In this document: piece by piece, positions 7,501 through 17,295 of the stretch
Position numbering within the stretch: position 1 is the stretch's first letter
How the letters are laid out: every line of letters starts with the position of its first letter
Virus record (IMG/VR): IMGVR_UViG_3300028025_002021
Span: 1 to 37,057 of that record
Source: a virus
DNA length: 37,057 nt
Direction: 5' to 3' (one strand)
The notes under the pieces: model-generated
Seen by the model: the letters and a program-made list of their open reading frames with translations, nothing else
What the model was told of the DNA's origin: nothing
Databases searched by the model: none
Position numbers and translations under genes: made by a program

Positions 7501-10218
7501 TACAATGATGCACTTGAAGTATCTTCTGCTAAGCCAGAAAAGGTTCGTGCTTTCTCGCAGAACCGTGTGAAGATTTCCAAGAATGCTACTATCGATGCAT
7601 CCATGGCAAAGACCATGCGATACGAAACTGTTAGTGCTGCAAACAGCACATCAAAGGCCGTTCTAAACTCACGTAGAAACGCTTTAACTAGCCTAACCTC
7701 CGTTGGAAAAAAGCAGACAACCGCACAACCAACTGATGATTTCTGGACATCTGCACATGCAGACTACATGAATAACATTATCTACGGTGATGATGCTGGT
7801 AAGTTTATCATTGATATGTCTGTTCAGACTAGAGACATAAATAATCGTCATGTAGCAGCAGAAGTTGCTAGAATGAAAAAGTCTCGCAAGTCCAAAAAAG
7901 AAATAGATGATTATTTAGCATCAACTTATTCTGATGGTGAAATCAAAGCAAGTCTTTTAGACTGGATTAAGGGTGCAGATTCAGGCACCTGGAGAAGCGA
8001 AAAGTATCTTGACTTAATAGAGTACCGTAAAAAGGGACTTGATGATGCGCAGTGGTCAGACATAACTGATGGTATCTTTGAAGAAGTCAACCGCTACCTT
8101 CCAACAAGTGGACCTTCGGGTGAGGATTTATCCTTCCTTCGTCAGGCACTTGTTGATGATAAGTTTGATGATACTTTTTCTGCACGTATTCCCATGGGAT
8201 ACAGAGACCCAGTTTATGTAAATGCAGAAATTACAAGGGATAGAAGCCTAAAGAACCTGTACAAGAATGCAGTTGGAAACTTATTCCACATGCTTGCTAC
8301 AATGCCTGAAGATTTCTTGGTCCGTCATCCCTTCTACAATGGTGTTTACAAGGCCGAGGGCGAACGCTTAGCAAAGCAATTTGCAAAGCAGGGTGTTGAT
8401 GTCAGTACACGTGCAAAAGAGATTCAGAACGCTGCTCACGCTGCTGCACTAAAGGCAGTCAATGACCGTCTATACACGGTAGAACGCTTTACTAACGTAG
8501 GTCAACTAAGCCGATTCATCGAACCATTTTACATGGCTAAGCAGAATACTACAAAGTTCTGGGTACCAACGGTTGTTCGTAACCCTGAAATTGCAGTTCG
8601 CTTTGTTCAAGCATTTACGCTTCCTTACAAACTGGGAACAGTTTATGACCGTGAAGATAACTACAAGGTAGTTAATCAGATTGGTCATCCTTGGAATGCC
8701 AAGGGTAAAGTAATGATGTTTGAGTATCCACAATGGATGCAGGATAAGTTCTTTGGTGGAGACTCTGATGCTCTTGCACAGGTTTCACTATCTGGTTTTG
8801 ACGTAGTATTCCAAGGACAACCTATTGGTGTACCGCAAATTGGTAGCCCAGTAGGTAACGCATTCCTTGGACCTATCATGCGTGGCATGGTTGGTAAGCC
8901 GTATGACCCTGCCAAGTTCCTAGAGAAGCATGGTATTGCAGACCTAGATACTGTCATAAAGTACATTCAACCTTACTACGAAGCAACAGCAGGCGAGAGT
9001 GTAGTACAGCAAACAGTCGGTGCATTTGGTTCCGGCTCTGCTGCACTAGAATCTTTGATAGTTGCAGTTGGTGGCCAGGCTGGTATGTTTGCAAACACTG
9101 CTGGTGGACAGAAGTTCCATAACAGGTTGCTGGCAATTGAAGCAGATAAACTTGCAAAACTTTCTGAACAGAATATTGGTGTAACCGGTGCGATACTTGA
9201 ACAGATTCGTGAAGAGTCACTTGCACTTACAACGAAGTCATTCTATGCTGAAGCATTTACCAATGGCTTGCCGCTTGTGTCAACCACAAGATATAAGACA
9301 TACTACGAAGTAACTGGTGAACCTAAACTACGTGCACTTCGTGCAGAGTTTGGTTATGACCTAGGTACAGCAAAGTACACAGAAGAGATTGATTCACAGC
9401 AGGCTCAGTATATAGCAAATCTAATTACTAATACTACTACTGACAACCGCTTTGGATTCAATTCATCTGAGGCTACGCTTGAAGGTATCTACGCAAACGA
9501 ACAGTTGCTAAGTCGTGCTGACTCAATAGTTGCAGATACGAGTCTTATCGGTGCCTTGTTTAACCAAGGTGACTTTGTTGAAGACCGCTCTGACATCGCT
9601 TCAGATGTATTGTTTAACATTAGAATTAATGGCGAACCTATTAAGTTTAAGTTAGATAACCCTGGCAGATATGCAGAAGATGAACAAGTACGTGCTGGCA
9701 ACAAGGACTTCTATGCTGGTATTGAAATCATTGAACAGCATGCTAAGGACAATGGATTCAAGAAGGGCACCAAGGCTTACAACGAATTCTATGGTCAGTG
9801 GAAAAAGAACTGGACTGCAACCACAGAAGAAAAGTATCCTATGTGGGCTGTTAGAGATAGAAACATTCGACAAGACCGTGTAGAAAAGAACTTGTTTGCT
9901 GCACAGTTTGTTCTATCCGACCCACAGTACATGTCCACGGTTGGCGAAAAGAACCCTATGGCTCTTGCTACCGCAGAGTACTTGCGTGGTCGTGCTAAGT
10001 TGCAAGAAGAACTTGCACGTGCAATAGCAATAAGTGGTAACACTACAATTAATGCACAAAGCAACTCTTACGTTGCAGACTTGCGTGATAACTATGTTGC
10101 TGCACTAGATAAGAAGTATCCTGGATTCCAAAGAGTTCATGAGATTTACTTTAACAACGATAAACTATTAGACATACAAAAGTATCAAACTGGTTATGGC
10201 TTTGGAGGAACTGAGTAA
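4585..10218 (+). CDS. Giant (1877-residue) virion protein, probable internal/ejection protein
   Basis: At 1877 residues this is by far the largest protein in the window and takes 15% of it. It lies between the portal and the scaffold/capsid genes. It is mostly helical in character. A Lys/Glu/Gln-rich stretch at about 290-350 is a likely coiled coil. Near residue 696 there is WKPAVLLSLRYTSRN, and near 1311 FIEPFYMAKQNTTKFW, both hydrophobic-aromatic patches in an otherwise polar chain. I see no clear transglycosylase, protease or toxin active site. By size and by the lack of any tail-tube genes I infer a protein packed inside the head and ejected with the DNA, analogous to T7 gp16 or N4 vRNAP in position and size but not shown to be homologous. 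The ATG overlaps the previous stop (TAATG). Confidence 0.6.
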   Translation: MATNKNILDSILQAPGSLANRALQGVANTARDEEGKTGDVSRSIVNFLSDEGNVSNIEKLDKPYRVGVARPMSTFLQTVKDIGQDGLNPRETWNRAWERSKNGVTIGQASVGLVSRYIPGKQGADKVNWSDKKSVTDYFQKDNTAAERISGAVDGTMNFFFDPLVLGGKVAKLTRLAAMGVRGTQIKGPLKFGRDNLATLVDEADAAKAGKENSVSIVADSIEKSIGNYLALESVPIIANSQNPTAVARAMNEAYAVGGRDEIFEVLKAGLGDEKAISRIQAQDSILSETLTTIKGEITAVNNQIKGIPSKSAIGNVPKLTPKQLKNLEESKAKLIAEREAAQKQLDAGRTIVSKEDEGGIVGKLGGELAWSRSKFIEYQRAKAVEINSRGWFTDYDASVDSLGAAALHKFDPEAMSGTSYRVLRTVGYFGRNYKAREIPAGSVTIAGEVGDFANKEFRARIISAAQDAGFSVKQQQDYYNAFSALKTDTARFQELEKFEEEALTAILVRAVDTTGMSKQQLKVLNETFLYIARDIGKSKKAKLKEIANDQNYVNLDPRSGEAYIVKDVRDSVSRIAERIAQVAGRPVEPKDITAAKDILSGTPLTRTQVPNVHYGVDFKRIAEILGDEKTLISTIATQIKDDATLTSANIKEIIERSKIPGIAEDSGLVRSIRETGGEFWHENIKSGYENLQNYVWKPAVLLSLRYTSRNVLEGWARMLASFADMATHQGYSLRTLVSGFDIPEMIDSKLQNVYNTVEQRRAYKGLAGTGGAKKQLSDARAERLENEVEIGRNFGALPEDSPRTVVEKINNRYKEEAEYFLNTAQDVLSSSIEMSRQQFVAIGRYKGNPEATANARKISKLGQNIFNVKDSEGLSVSFLTAMRNGDYGKAYAIAIDSDPEIIFNTLEQITKSADSAMVQIEKLAKTTAFNRSPRLKMQIEAVQETLELIKQNSDVTKMAFDSDNRIRIMKDYNDALEVSSAKPEKVRAFSQNRVKISKNATIDASMAKTMRYETVSAANSTSKAVLNSRRNALTSLTSVGKKQTTAQPTDDFWTSAHADYMNNIIYGDDAGKFIIDMSVQTRDINNRHVAAEVARMKKSRKSKKEIDDYLASTYSDGEIKASLLDWIKGADSGTWRSEKYLDLIEYRKKGLDDAQWSDITDGIFEEVNRYLPTSGPSGEDLSFLRQALVDDKFDDTFSARIPMGYRDPVYVNAEITRDRSLKNLYKNAVGNLFHMLATMPEDFLVRHPFYNGVYKAEGERLAKQFAKQGVDVSTRAKEIQNAAHAAALKAVNDRLYTVERFTNVGQLSRFIEPFYMAKQNTTKFWVPTVVRNPEIAVRFVQAFTLPYKLGTVYDREDNYKVVNQIGHPWNAKGKVMMFEYPQWMQDKFFGGDSDALAQVSLSGFDVVFQGQPIGVPQIGSPVGNAFLGPIMRGMVGKPYDPAKFLEKHGIADLDTVIKYIQPYYEATAGESVVQQTVGAFGSGSAALESLIVAVGGQAGMFANTAGGQKFHNRLLAIEADKLAKLSEQNIGVTGAILEQIREESLALTTKSFYAEAFTNGLPLVSTTRYKTYYEVTGEPKLRALRAEFGYDLGTAKYTEEIDSQQAQYIANLITNTTTDNRFGFNSSEATLEGIYANEQLLSRADSIVADTSLIGALFNQGDFVEDRSDIASDVLFNIRINGEPIKFKLDNPGRYAEDEQVRAGNKDFYAGIEIIEQHAKDNGFKKGTKAYNEFYGQWKKNWTATTEEKYPMWAVRDRNIRQDRVEKNLFAAQFVLSDPQYMSTVGEKNPMALATAEYLRGRAKLQEELARAIAISGNTTINAQSNSYVADLRDNYVAALDKKYPGFQRVHEIYFNNDKLLDIQKYQTGYGFGGTE

Positions 10219-11087
10219 TGGTTGAGACACCAAACCAAAGAGAAGACCGTGGCACAACAACCACTTCATCTGGAGAAATTAATCCATTTGGTGATATGCC
10301 AATTGGTGTAGTTCCTACCGATACAACCGGTACTGGTCGCAGAACAACTACATCTAGAACTCTTCCTACAACCTACAACAAGGCTGCAGCGGATGCTCTT
10401 ATTGAAAAGGAACTACTTGATGCCCTAGGTTTTATGCCTAATGCAAAGATTAAGAGTGAGTTCTTAAAAGGAATCAATGCATTCCTAAAGGCTTACGGTG
10501 GTGGTTCTTCAAGTAGAACTACTGCTGCTGGTACTACAAGTTCTAGTGTACAGGGTGCAGATGTAGATACTTACGTCAAGCAGTTTGTTGCAGAGGTAGT
10601 TAAGGATTCTCTTAAGGCTAATCCAAATGTTAAGTTTGGTGGAAAAGTTGGAGATACTGTAAGTATCTTAAATAAGTACTCTGCTGACATGGGTATCTTT
10701 AAGACTCCAAGTGAGATTGCAAAAAACTCAATTGATGTTCTTGCTGGCAAGGCTCGTCAAGAAGACCTACTAACAAAGTATCGCAAAGATGCTCAGGCAT
10801 TGTACGCTAACTTTGCTCCACGTTTAGCAGAAGATGCTAGCCTTACTGTACGTGACTTGGCTAATCCATATATCCAAATGATGGCTGATACATTTGAGGA
10901 TGTCTCAGATAACATTAAGTTAACTGATGACACTATTCAAAAAGCAATCAATGACTCAAAGGGAATCATGAACCTAGGTGAATTTAGAAAGATGTTACGT
11001 AACGATTCACGTTACGGTAAGACATCTGCTGCCAAAAGAGAAGCGGCTGACCTCGGTATGTCTATGATTCGTTCGATGGGATTTTAA
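10218..11087 (+). CDS. Probable internal virion protein
   Basis: A 289-residue protein starting in a TAATG overlap with the giant gene. The first 55 residues are Thr/Ser/Gly-rich and probably disordered. A second Ser/Thr linker occurs at about 95-112, then a helical C-terminal domain ends DSRYGKTSAAKREAADLG. Endings of the form D-x-R-[YW]-G-x-T...A follow helical virion proteins in several actinophages, a resemblance I recall rather than can test. The next gene has the same plan (disordered head, helical body), so the two may form one ejection or core complex with the 1877-residue protein. Confidence 0.6.
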   Translation: MVETPNQREDRGTTTTSSGEINPFGDMPIGVVPTDTTGTGRRTTTSRTLPTTYNKAAADALIEKELLDALGFMPNAKIKSEFLKGINAFLKAYGGGSSSRTTAAGTTSSSVQGADVDTYVKQFVAEVVKDSLKANPNVKFGGKVGDTVSILNKYSADMGIFKTPSEIAKNSIDVLAGKARQEDLLTKYRKDAQALYANFAPRLAEDASLTVRDLANPYIQMMADTFEDVSDNIKLTDDTIQKAINDSKGIMNLGEFRKMLRNDSRYGKTSAAKREAADLGMSMIRSMGF

Positions 11088-11090
11088 GTT

Positions 11091-12206
11091 ATGGCTCCTC
11101 GTGGTGGTCCTGGTGCAAAGACCCAGACTAAAGACAAAACAATTCCTAATGTTGTTAACAAGCCAGTTGTGGCAGATGACAAAAAGAAAAAGAAGAAGGC
11201 CCCAGTAACTCCTGCAGCACCAGTTATTAATACTGGCTTAGCACTTGATGAGGCACTTAGTGAAGACCCAACTCAAACTCCAGAGCAAATTGCACGACGG
11301 ATTGCTGCAGAAGAAAAGGCAGCAGAACAAGCGGACTTCCTTGCTGATGCTGGTGCAGTATTCAGAAGCACACTAAAAACCGTGTTCCCTGGTGCAGAGA
11401 ATGACGTATGGATTAACCAGTTATTTGAAGCAGCAAAGCCACGTTTAACTGTTGGCTTTGATACCAATGACATCCTAGACTTGATGATTCAGAATGGTGA
11501 AACACCACCAAAGTTTAATGAAAGGTTCAAGGGTATCTTTGAACTTGACAGACGACGTGATGCTGGTGAACCAGTTTACGTTCCAAAGATTGCAGAATAC
11601 GAAACAGGAAGAGAAGCATACTCTCGCCTAATGAGTCGCATGGGTATGTCTAGTCTTGGAACAGTAGAGAACTATGGAACTCTTGTCGGTAATGACGTAT
11701 CTCTTGATGAAGTTACTGACCGAATTGCTAGTGCATACAGTAGGGTTAGTGCTCTAGATGACCAGGTACTTGCTGGTCTTAAAGAGCAGTTCCCTAGCCT
11801 AAAGCAAGAAGATTTAATTCAAGCAGTGCTAACTAAAGAAACACCTGGACAACTTGAGAACCGTATCATACGTTCTGAAATTGGTGTTGAGGCTAGACAA
11901 GCAGGAGTTGTATCAGTTCTTGGTGCTCAAGCATTGCAAGAGAAGGGTGTCACACGTGCTAAGGCTCGTGAAGGATTCCAAGCACTTGCTGAATACCAGC
12001 GTACTGCAGGTGCAGGTATTGCACAGGCACAACGTATGTTTGGTGATACCACATCTGCTGCTGACCTACAAACAGAACTTGAAAGTGAAGCACTACTTGG
12101 TCAGACATCTAAGACACGTAAGCGTCTTGAGTCTCAAGCACGTGCGCAATTTGGTGGACAGTCCGGTATTACTACTGGTTCACTAGGTCGCAAGAAGCAA
12201 GTATAA
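11091..12206 (+). CDS. Probable internal virion protein, Lys-rich N-terminus
   Basis: A 371-residue protein, 3 bases after the previous stop. The first 50 residues are basic and low complexity, with a KKKKKK run and then Pro/Ala. The rest is helical and polar, with repeated acidic/Ala segments. The last 30 residues turn basic (RLESQARAQFGG). No enzyme motif is evident. The basic ends could bind packaged DNA; that is inference. It closes the group of three non-capsid proteins before the scaffold gene and is followed by a 121-base spacer with a hairpin. Confidence 0.6.
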   Translation: MAPRGGPGAKTQTKDKTIPNVVNKPVVADDKKKKKKAPVTPAAPVINTGLALDEALSEDPTQTPEQIARRIAAEEKAAEQADFLADAGAVFRSTLKTVFPGAENDVWINQLFEAAKPRLTVGFDTNDILDLMIQNGETPPKFNERFKGIFELDRRRDAGEPVYVPKIAEYETGREAYSRLMSRMGMSSLGTVENYGTLVGNDVSLDEVTDRIASAYSRVSALDDQVLAGLKEQFPSLKQEDLIQAVLTKETPGQLENRIIRSEIGVEARQAGVVSVLGAQALQEKGVTRAKAREGFQALAEYQRTAGAGIAQAQRMFGDTTSAADLQTELESEALLGQTSKTRKRLESQARAQFGGQSGITTGSLGRKKQV

Positions 12207-12212
12207 TAAACT

Positions 12213-12239
12213 CTCGTTGGATTGACCGCCCCCAACGAG
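12213..12239 (+). other. 8-bp hairpin ahead of the scaffold gene
   Basis: A perfect inverted repeat, CTCGTTGG (12213-12220) with CCAACGAG (12232-12239) and an 11-base loop, begins 7 bases after the stop of the preceding gene. No T-run follows, so it may be an RNA processing or stabilising hairpin rather than a terminator. The spacer to 12327 has nothing else clear except a strong ribosome site, AGGGAG at about 12313-12318, for the scaffold gene. Confidence 0.45.
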
Positions 12240-12327
12240 TATTAGAGCGGCAGTACACACCAACCCGTATACCCCTGTATGGGAGTGAGCGTGTACGTTC
12301 AAACAACAATGTAAGGGAGAAGTTGCG

Positions 12328-12825
12328 ATGAGCAACAATAATCAAGACTGGTATGAAGATGATGAGTCAGACTTCGAAGACTATTCAGATGAACCACAAC
12401 GTGGTTCTGGTGATGATGTCCTGAAGAAAGTCCGAAGAGCAGAACGCTCGAAGGATAAGCAACTCAAAGAAGCACTCGCTGAGTTAGAAACTTTGCGCAA
12501 GTTCCAACGTGAGTCAACTATCAGCCAAGTCTTAAATGAGAAAGGTGTCAACCCTAAGGTTGCCAAATTCATTCCATCAGATATTGATTTATCTGCTGAT
12601 TCCATCAGTGAATGGTTAAATGACAATGGTGAACTATTCGGTTTTGCGGCACAAGCCAAAGAAAGCCCTGTGTCTTCTGAAGACCTAGGTGCTCTTCGAC
12701 AAATGGATATGGTCGCATCAGGCGCACTAACTCCAGACGATGTGAACGACGCGTTCAGCATGGTCAACAACGCACAGAGTGCAGCAGAGTTATTAGATTA
12801 TCTCTACTCACAAGGTGCGGATTAA
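12328..12825 (+). CDS. Scaffolding protein
   Basis: Probable capsid assembly scaffold: 165 residues, directly upstream of the major capsid gene. The first 28 residues are strongly acidic (WYEDDESDFEDYSDE), then a charged heptad-like stretch at about 30-65 (KKVRRAERSKDKQLKEAL) is a likely coiled coil, and a C-terminal helical part follows. This acidic-coil layout and the placement are typical of phage scaffolds. It starts at ATG after a strong Shine-Dalgarno sequence, in contrast to the tightly overlapped genes before it, which suits a product needed in large amounts. Confidence 0.8.
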   Translation: MSNNNQDWYEDDESDFEDYSDEPQRGSGDDVLKKVRRAERSKDKQLKEALAELETLRKFQRESTISQVLNEKGVNPKVAKFIPSDIDLSADSISEWLNDNGELFGFAAQAKESPVSSEDLGALRQMDMVASGALTPDDVNDAFSMVNNAQSAAELLDYLYSQGAD

Positions 12826-12857
12826 TCGCAAATCAAACTAACCCCTAAGGAATAATC

Positions 12858-13868
12858 ATGGCTGTAACAGGCTTATCCGGTGGTAGTGCCGGTACTAACG
12901 GTGGTCTTGGTGGTGGCGCATACGCTTCCGCTAACAACGTCGGTGCTTTCACCCCATCTAACGCAGCAGGTCTAGTTCAGAAGGCATACGACCGCCTTGT
13001 TGAATTTGAACTTCGCGCAACCCCATTGCTACGTTCCGTAGCAGACAAGAAGCCTGCTCGTCAGGCAATGCCAGGTTCATCTGTAGCACTACAGATTTAC
13101 ACTGACCTAGCAAAGGCAACTACTGCTCTATCTGAAGAGGTAGACCCATCAGCAGTTGCTCTTGGAACACCATCAATCGTGAACGTCACGCTGAATGAAT
13201 ACGGTAACTCTACTCTAGTGAGCCGTAAACTACAGTTGATGTCACTTGCTGATGTTGACCCTGCTGTTGCAAATATCATTGCATTCAACATGGCTGACAG
13301 CATTGATGACTTGGCCCAGACTGCACTTCTAACTGGTACCAATGTTATCTACGCAACCGGTGGTTCAACACAGGCAACACAGGTAACTGGTATCACATCA
13401 GATGACACAATCACTGCTGCAGATATCCGTCGCGCTGTTGCTAAGTTGCGTACCAACAAGGCTAACGGTCGCAAGGGCTCAATGTACTGGTGTGGTATTC
13501 ACCCAGAAGTTTCCCTTGACCTTCGTGCTCAGAGTGGTTCAGCCAACTGGCGTCTACCGCACGAGTACTCAGCAGCAGAGAACATCTGGGCTGGCGAAAT
13601 CGGAAACTTCGAAGGTGCTTACTTCGTAGAATCCCCTCGTTTGCGCAAGACCGCAAACGGTGCTAGTTCAATCAACACATACTCAACATTCATCTGTGGA
13701 CAGCAAGCACTTGCTGAAGCAGTTGCTGAAGAGCCACATGTAGTGATTGGCCCAGTTACTGACCGTTTGATGCGTCAACGCCCAATCGGTTGGTACGGTG
13801 TTCTAGGACACGCAGTATACCGTAACGATGCGCTATTCCGCATCGAATCTGCATCAAGCATTGGCTAA
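12858..13868 (+). CDS. Major capsid protein, N4 gp56-like
   Basis: A 336-residue major head protein. After a Gly/Ser/Asn-rich N-terminal arm (about 1-35) it reads like the HK97-fold capsid proteins of the N4 gp56 family: FELRATPLLRSVADKKPARQ, then ALSEEVDPSAVALGTPSIVN and NEYGNSTLVSRKL, and a C-terminal part ending in GWYGVLGHAVYRNDALFRIE. Length fits. The start has AAGGA 7 bases upstream. Codon choice is noticeably richer in C-ending codons than in neighbouring genes, as expected for a highly expressed gene. Two hairpins follow the stop codon. The gene is confident; the N4-type assignment is moderate. Confidence 0.9.
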   Translation: MAVTGLSGGSAGTNGGLGGGAYASANNVGAFTPSNAAGLVQKAYDRLVEFELRATPLLRSVADKKPARQAMPGSSVALQIYTDLAKATTALSEEVDPSAVALGTPSIVNVTLNEYGNSTLVSRKLQLMSLADVDPAVANIIAFNMADSIDDLAQTALLTGTNVIYATGGSTQATQVTGITSDDTITAADIRRAVAKLRTNKANGRKGSMYWCGIHPEVSLDLRAQSGSANWRLPHEYSAAENIWAGEIGNFEGAYFVESPRLRKTANGASSINTYSTFICGQQALAEAVAEEPHVVIGPVTDRLMRQRPIGWYGVLGHAVYRNDALFRIESASSIG

Positions 13869-13915
13869 TTAGCAACGCTAATCTCATCTCTAAATCATAT
13901 AACGGGTTTAGAGGT
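13868..13915 (+). terminator. Double hairpin after the capsid gene
   Basis: Two adjacent hairpins. ATTAGC/GCTAAT (13868-13873 and 13877-13882, 3-base loop) begins in the capsid stop codon. An 11-bp stem with two G-T pairs follows (13886-13896 with 13905-13915, 8-base loop). The bases after it are G/T-rich but hold no long T-run, so it may attenuate transcription or protect the capsid mRNA 3' end rather than stop transcription fully. Confidence 0.5.
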
Positions 13916-13946
13916 GGGGTTATGTTTCTAACATATAAGGATAATA

Positions 13947-14198
13947 ATGGGATATCTATTTGTACCACCAGTGGTTAATGAAGGACCAATGGGTGGTAAC
14001 TGGCTCTTTGCCAGATACACACGTAAACAAGGCGTTAGTGTATTTCGCATTGATGGTGATTGGTATGAAGATAGATTTCCTGCACAAGATGACTTAGACC
14101 TTGCTGATGTTGTTTACCTTGGTGGACATGAATACCCGGTAACCCTAGCCGAAAAGAATGACCTTGAGGCTGCTGGCTATGATGTGATTACGACATGA
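13947..14198 (+). CDS. Small conserved-looking virion-region protein (83 aa)
   Basis: An 83-residue protein that follows the capsid hairpins. It reads as a compact beta-rich domain: MGYLFVPPVVNEGP, then LFARYTRKQGVSVFRIDG, and VVYLGGHEYPVTLAEK near the end. There are no Cys residues and no membrane segment. Its place right after the capsid gene and its pattern resemble small proteins found after capsid genes in actinophages, so a head or head-tail role is possible. The start has AAGGAT about 7 bases upstream. It overlaps the next gene by 4 bases (ATGA). Confidence 0.7.
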   Translation: MGYLFVPPVVNEGPMGGNWLFARYTRKQGVSVFRIDGDWYEDRFPAQDDLDLADVVYLGGHEYPVTLAEKNDLEAAGYDVITT

Positions 14199-14422
14199 GT
14201 CTGTTAGAATCTTTATCTGTGGTATCGCTGGCTCTTGGCATTATTGCAATGCTAGGTAAGTTTTTAATTGTTAATCCCCTAAAGTCTTACATTAAAGACC
14301 AGACACACCCCATTCAACCCAATAGTAATGGTGGTCGTAGCCTTAGAGACGTATCAGAAACCGTAGCAAGAATTGAAACCCGTCTAAACGAACACATTGA
14401 CTTTCACCTAAAGGATAAATAA
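14195..14422 (+). CDS. Small membrane protein with one TM segment (75 aa)
   Basis: A 75-residue protein with one hydrophobic segment at about 7-30 (SVVSLALGIIAMLGKFLIV), followed by a polar tail PIQPNSNGGRSLRDVSETV and a short helix ending EHIDFHLKDK. One TM plus a charged helix could fit an accessory lysis or membrane-docking protein, but the true holin candidate lies at 25011. It is linked by ATGA upstream and by a TAATG junction downstream. Confidence 0.7.
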   Translation: MSLLESLSVVSLALGIIAMLGKFLIVNPLKSYIKDQTHPIQPNSNGGRSLRDVSETVARIETRLNEHIDFHLKDK

Positions 14423-14750
14423 TGAGTGGTAAGTACAACATTGTAGCCGACCAAGGTGCTACATTTAATCTCAACTTTACAGTTGCAACTGACGGTACTC
14501 CGTGGAATCTAACTGGCTACACCTTTGCGATGCAAGTTCGTCGCTCCTCTAACAGTTCTACCACACTACTTAATCTAACTTCTGCTACCATGAACTCTTC
14601 TGGTAATGTGGCAGTAACAGTTTCTGCAACAACAATGAACACTGTTCCTGCTGGTAGGTGGGTATACGACATTGAACTTACATCTTCTGGTGGACAAGTT
14701 ACTCGTATACTTGAAGGTCGCTTTATTGTAAAAGCACAGGTGACACAGTA

Positions 14751-14751
<1 letters not shown>
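14422..14751 (+). CDS. LtfC/p132/Gp6-like beta-sandwich protein
   Basis: A 109-residue all-beta protein. The pattern is [23 protein letters not shown], then [11 protein letters not shown], then [17 protein letters not shown] and a final RILEGRFIV. It matches my memory of the LtfC/p132/Gp6 beta-sandwich domain of phage tail-fibre assemblies. It lies immediately before the collagen-like fibre and overlaps it (TAATG), so a fibre-attachment or baseplate role is likely. The fold assignment is moderate; the function is inferred from context. Confidence 0.65.
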
Positions 14752-16214
<1,463 letters not shown>

Positions 16215-16236
16215 TGAAAATATACGGAGAAATAAA

Positions 16237-17274
16237 ATGAGAATACTCGGTGTTGTAGCAAAATTTGTTCGTAAAACCTCAACTGCTATTGCAGTTGCTT
16301 TTGACTTTTTCCCAGCAGTAGCCGTCTACCCTTGGTCTTCTACAGGCTTTGGTACGAAGTACGCAGACCCTAATACATCCGTTGGTGGTCCAGGCTTTAG
16401 TGTTTCTTTTAATCCAGCAGGAACTGATATTGCAATTACTCATAGTATGAATGCATTTATAAGCACTTACCCTTGGAACGCAGGGTTTGGCACAAAGTAC
16501 TCAAACCCTGCAACTGCAATTACTGGTACTGGTCGCGATGTCGCATTTAACCCACAAGGAAATGCTATCGCAGTTGCTCACGACATCACTCCATTTATAA
16601 GCACTTACCAATGGTCTTCTGGGTTTGGCACAAAGTACTCAAACCCTGCTACGTTACCTCCTGGCGCTGGTTATTCTGTTTCTTTTAATCCACAAGGAAG
16701 TTCAATAGCAGTTGGTCACAGCACTAGTCCATTTGTTAGTGCTTACCCTTGGAGTCTTCTCTCTGGCGGTTTTGGTACAAAATATCCTAACCCCACTGTG
16801 CTACCTACTGGTCTTGGTCGTGGTGTTTCTTTTAATCCAGCAGGAACTGTTATCGCAGTTGCTCATTCCATTTCTCCATTTATAAGTACCTACACTTGGG
16901 ATGCAACGCTTGGTGCAGGGTTTGGTACAAGGTACGCAAATCCTGCTACGTTGCCTGGTGGTACTGGTTATGGTGTTGCATTTAGCCCTGATTCAACCAC
17001 TATCGCAGTTACTCACGTTGGCTCTGCAAGAATTAGTGCTTACCCTTGGAACGCAGGGTTTGGTACGAAGTACGCAGACCCTGCTACATCATTACCTACT
17101 GGTTTTGCTACTAGTGTTTCTTTTGCTTCAGATTCAACTGCTATTGCAGTTTCTCACCAATCTTGGCCATATGTAACCGTTTACCAATGGTCTGCTGGCT
17201 TTGGTACGAAGTATTCAAATCCTGCTACAGCACCTTCGGCGCAGACTCAAGCAAATAAAGTCGCCTTCAACTAA
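16237..17274 (+). CDS. Seven-repeat beta-propeller, probable receptor-binding protein
   Basis: A 345-residue protein made almost wholly of a repeat of about 46-50 residues. Each copy carries [AT]YxW, then GFGT[KR]Y-x-[DN]P, then a V[SA]F and a hydrophobic strand with I-A-[IV]-x-H. There are seven GFGT[KR]Y copies. The last copy stops after VAF, and its missing strand is supplied by the N-terminus (STAIAVAFDFFPAVA), the classic overlapped closure of a ring. The repeats lack WD40 GH/WD signatures. Placed next to the collagen fibre, it could be a tip or receptor-binding domain. GGAG lies 8 bases before the ATG. Fold well supported; role inferred. Confidence 0.82.
   Translation: MRILGVVAKFVRKTSTAIAVAFDFFPAVAVYPWSSTGFGTKYADPNTSVGGPGFSVSFNPAGTDIAITHSMNAFISTYPWNAGFGTKYSNPATAITGTGRDVAFNPQGNAIAVAHDITPFISTYQWSSGFGTKYSNPATLPPGAGYSVSFNPQGSSIAVGHSTSPFVSAYPWSLLSGGFGTKYPNPTVLPTGLGRGVSFNPAGTVIAVAHSISPFISTYTWDATLGAGFGTRYANPATLPGGTGYGVAFSPDSTTIAVTHVGSARISAYPWNAGFGTKYADPATSLPTGFATSVSFASDSTAIAVSHQSWPYVTVYQWSAGFGTKYSNPATAPSAQTQANKVAFN
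16309..17274 (+). repeat. Seven tandem propeller repeats
   Basis: Seven coding repeats of roughly 135-150 bases. The segment encoding GFGTKY is the most conserved at the DNA level, including third positions in several copies, which suggests fairly recent duplication or gene conversion among repeats. Confidence 0.85.
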
Positions 17275-17295
17275 ACAACAAATAAAGGAAAAACA

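Noticed and set aside
4585-10218. Tape-measure protein
   Set aside because: It lies between portal and scaffold rather than after tail-tube genes, and no tube, sheath or tail-chaperone genes are seen.
16237-17274. WD40 protein
   Set aside because: The repeat length is near but the GH and WD dipeptides are absent; a generic seven-bladed propeller is all that is supported.
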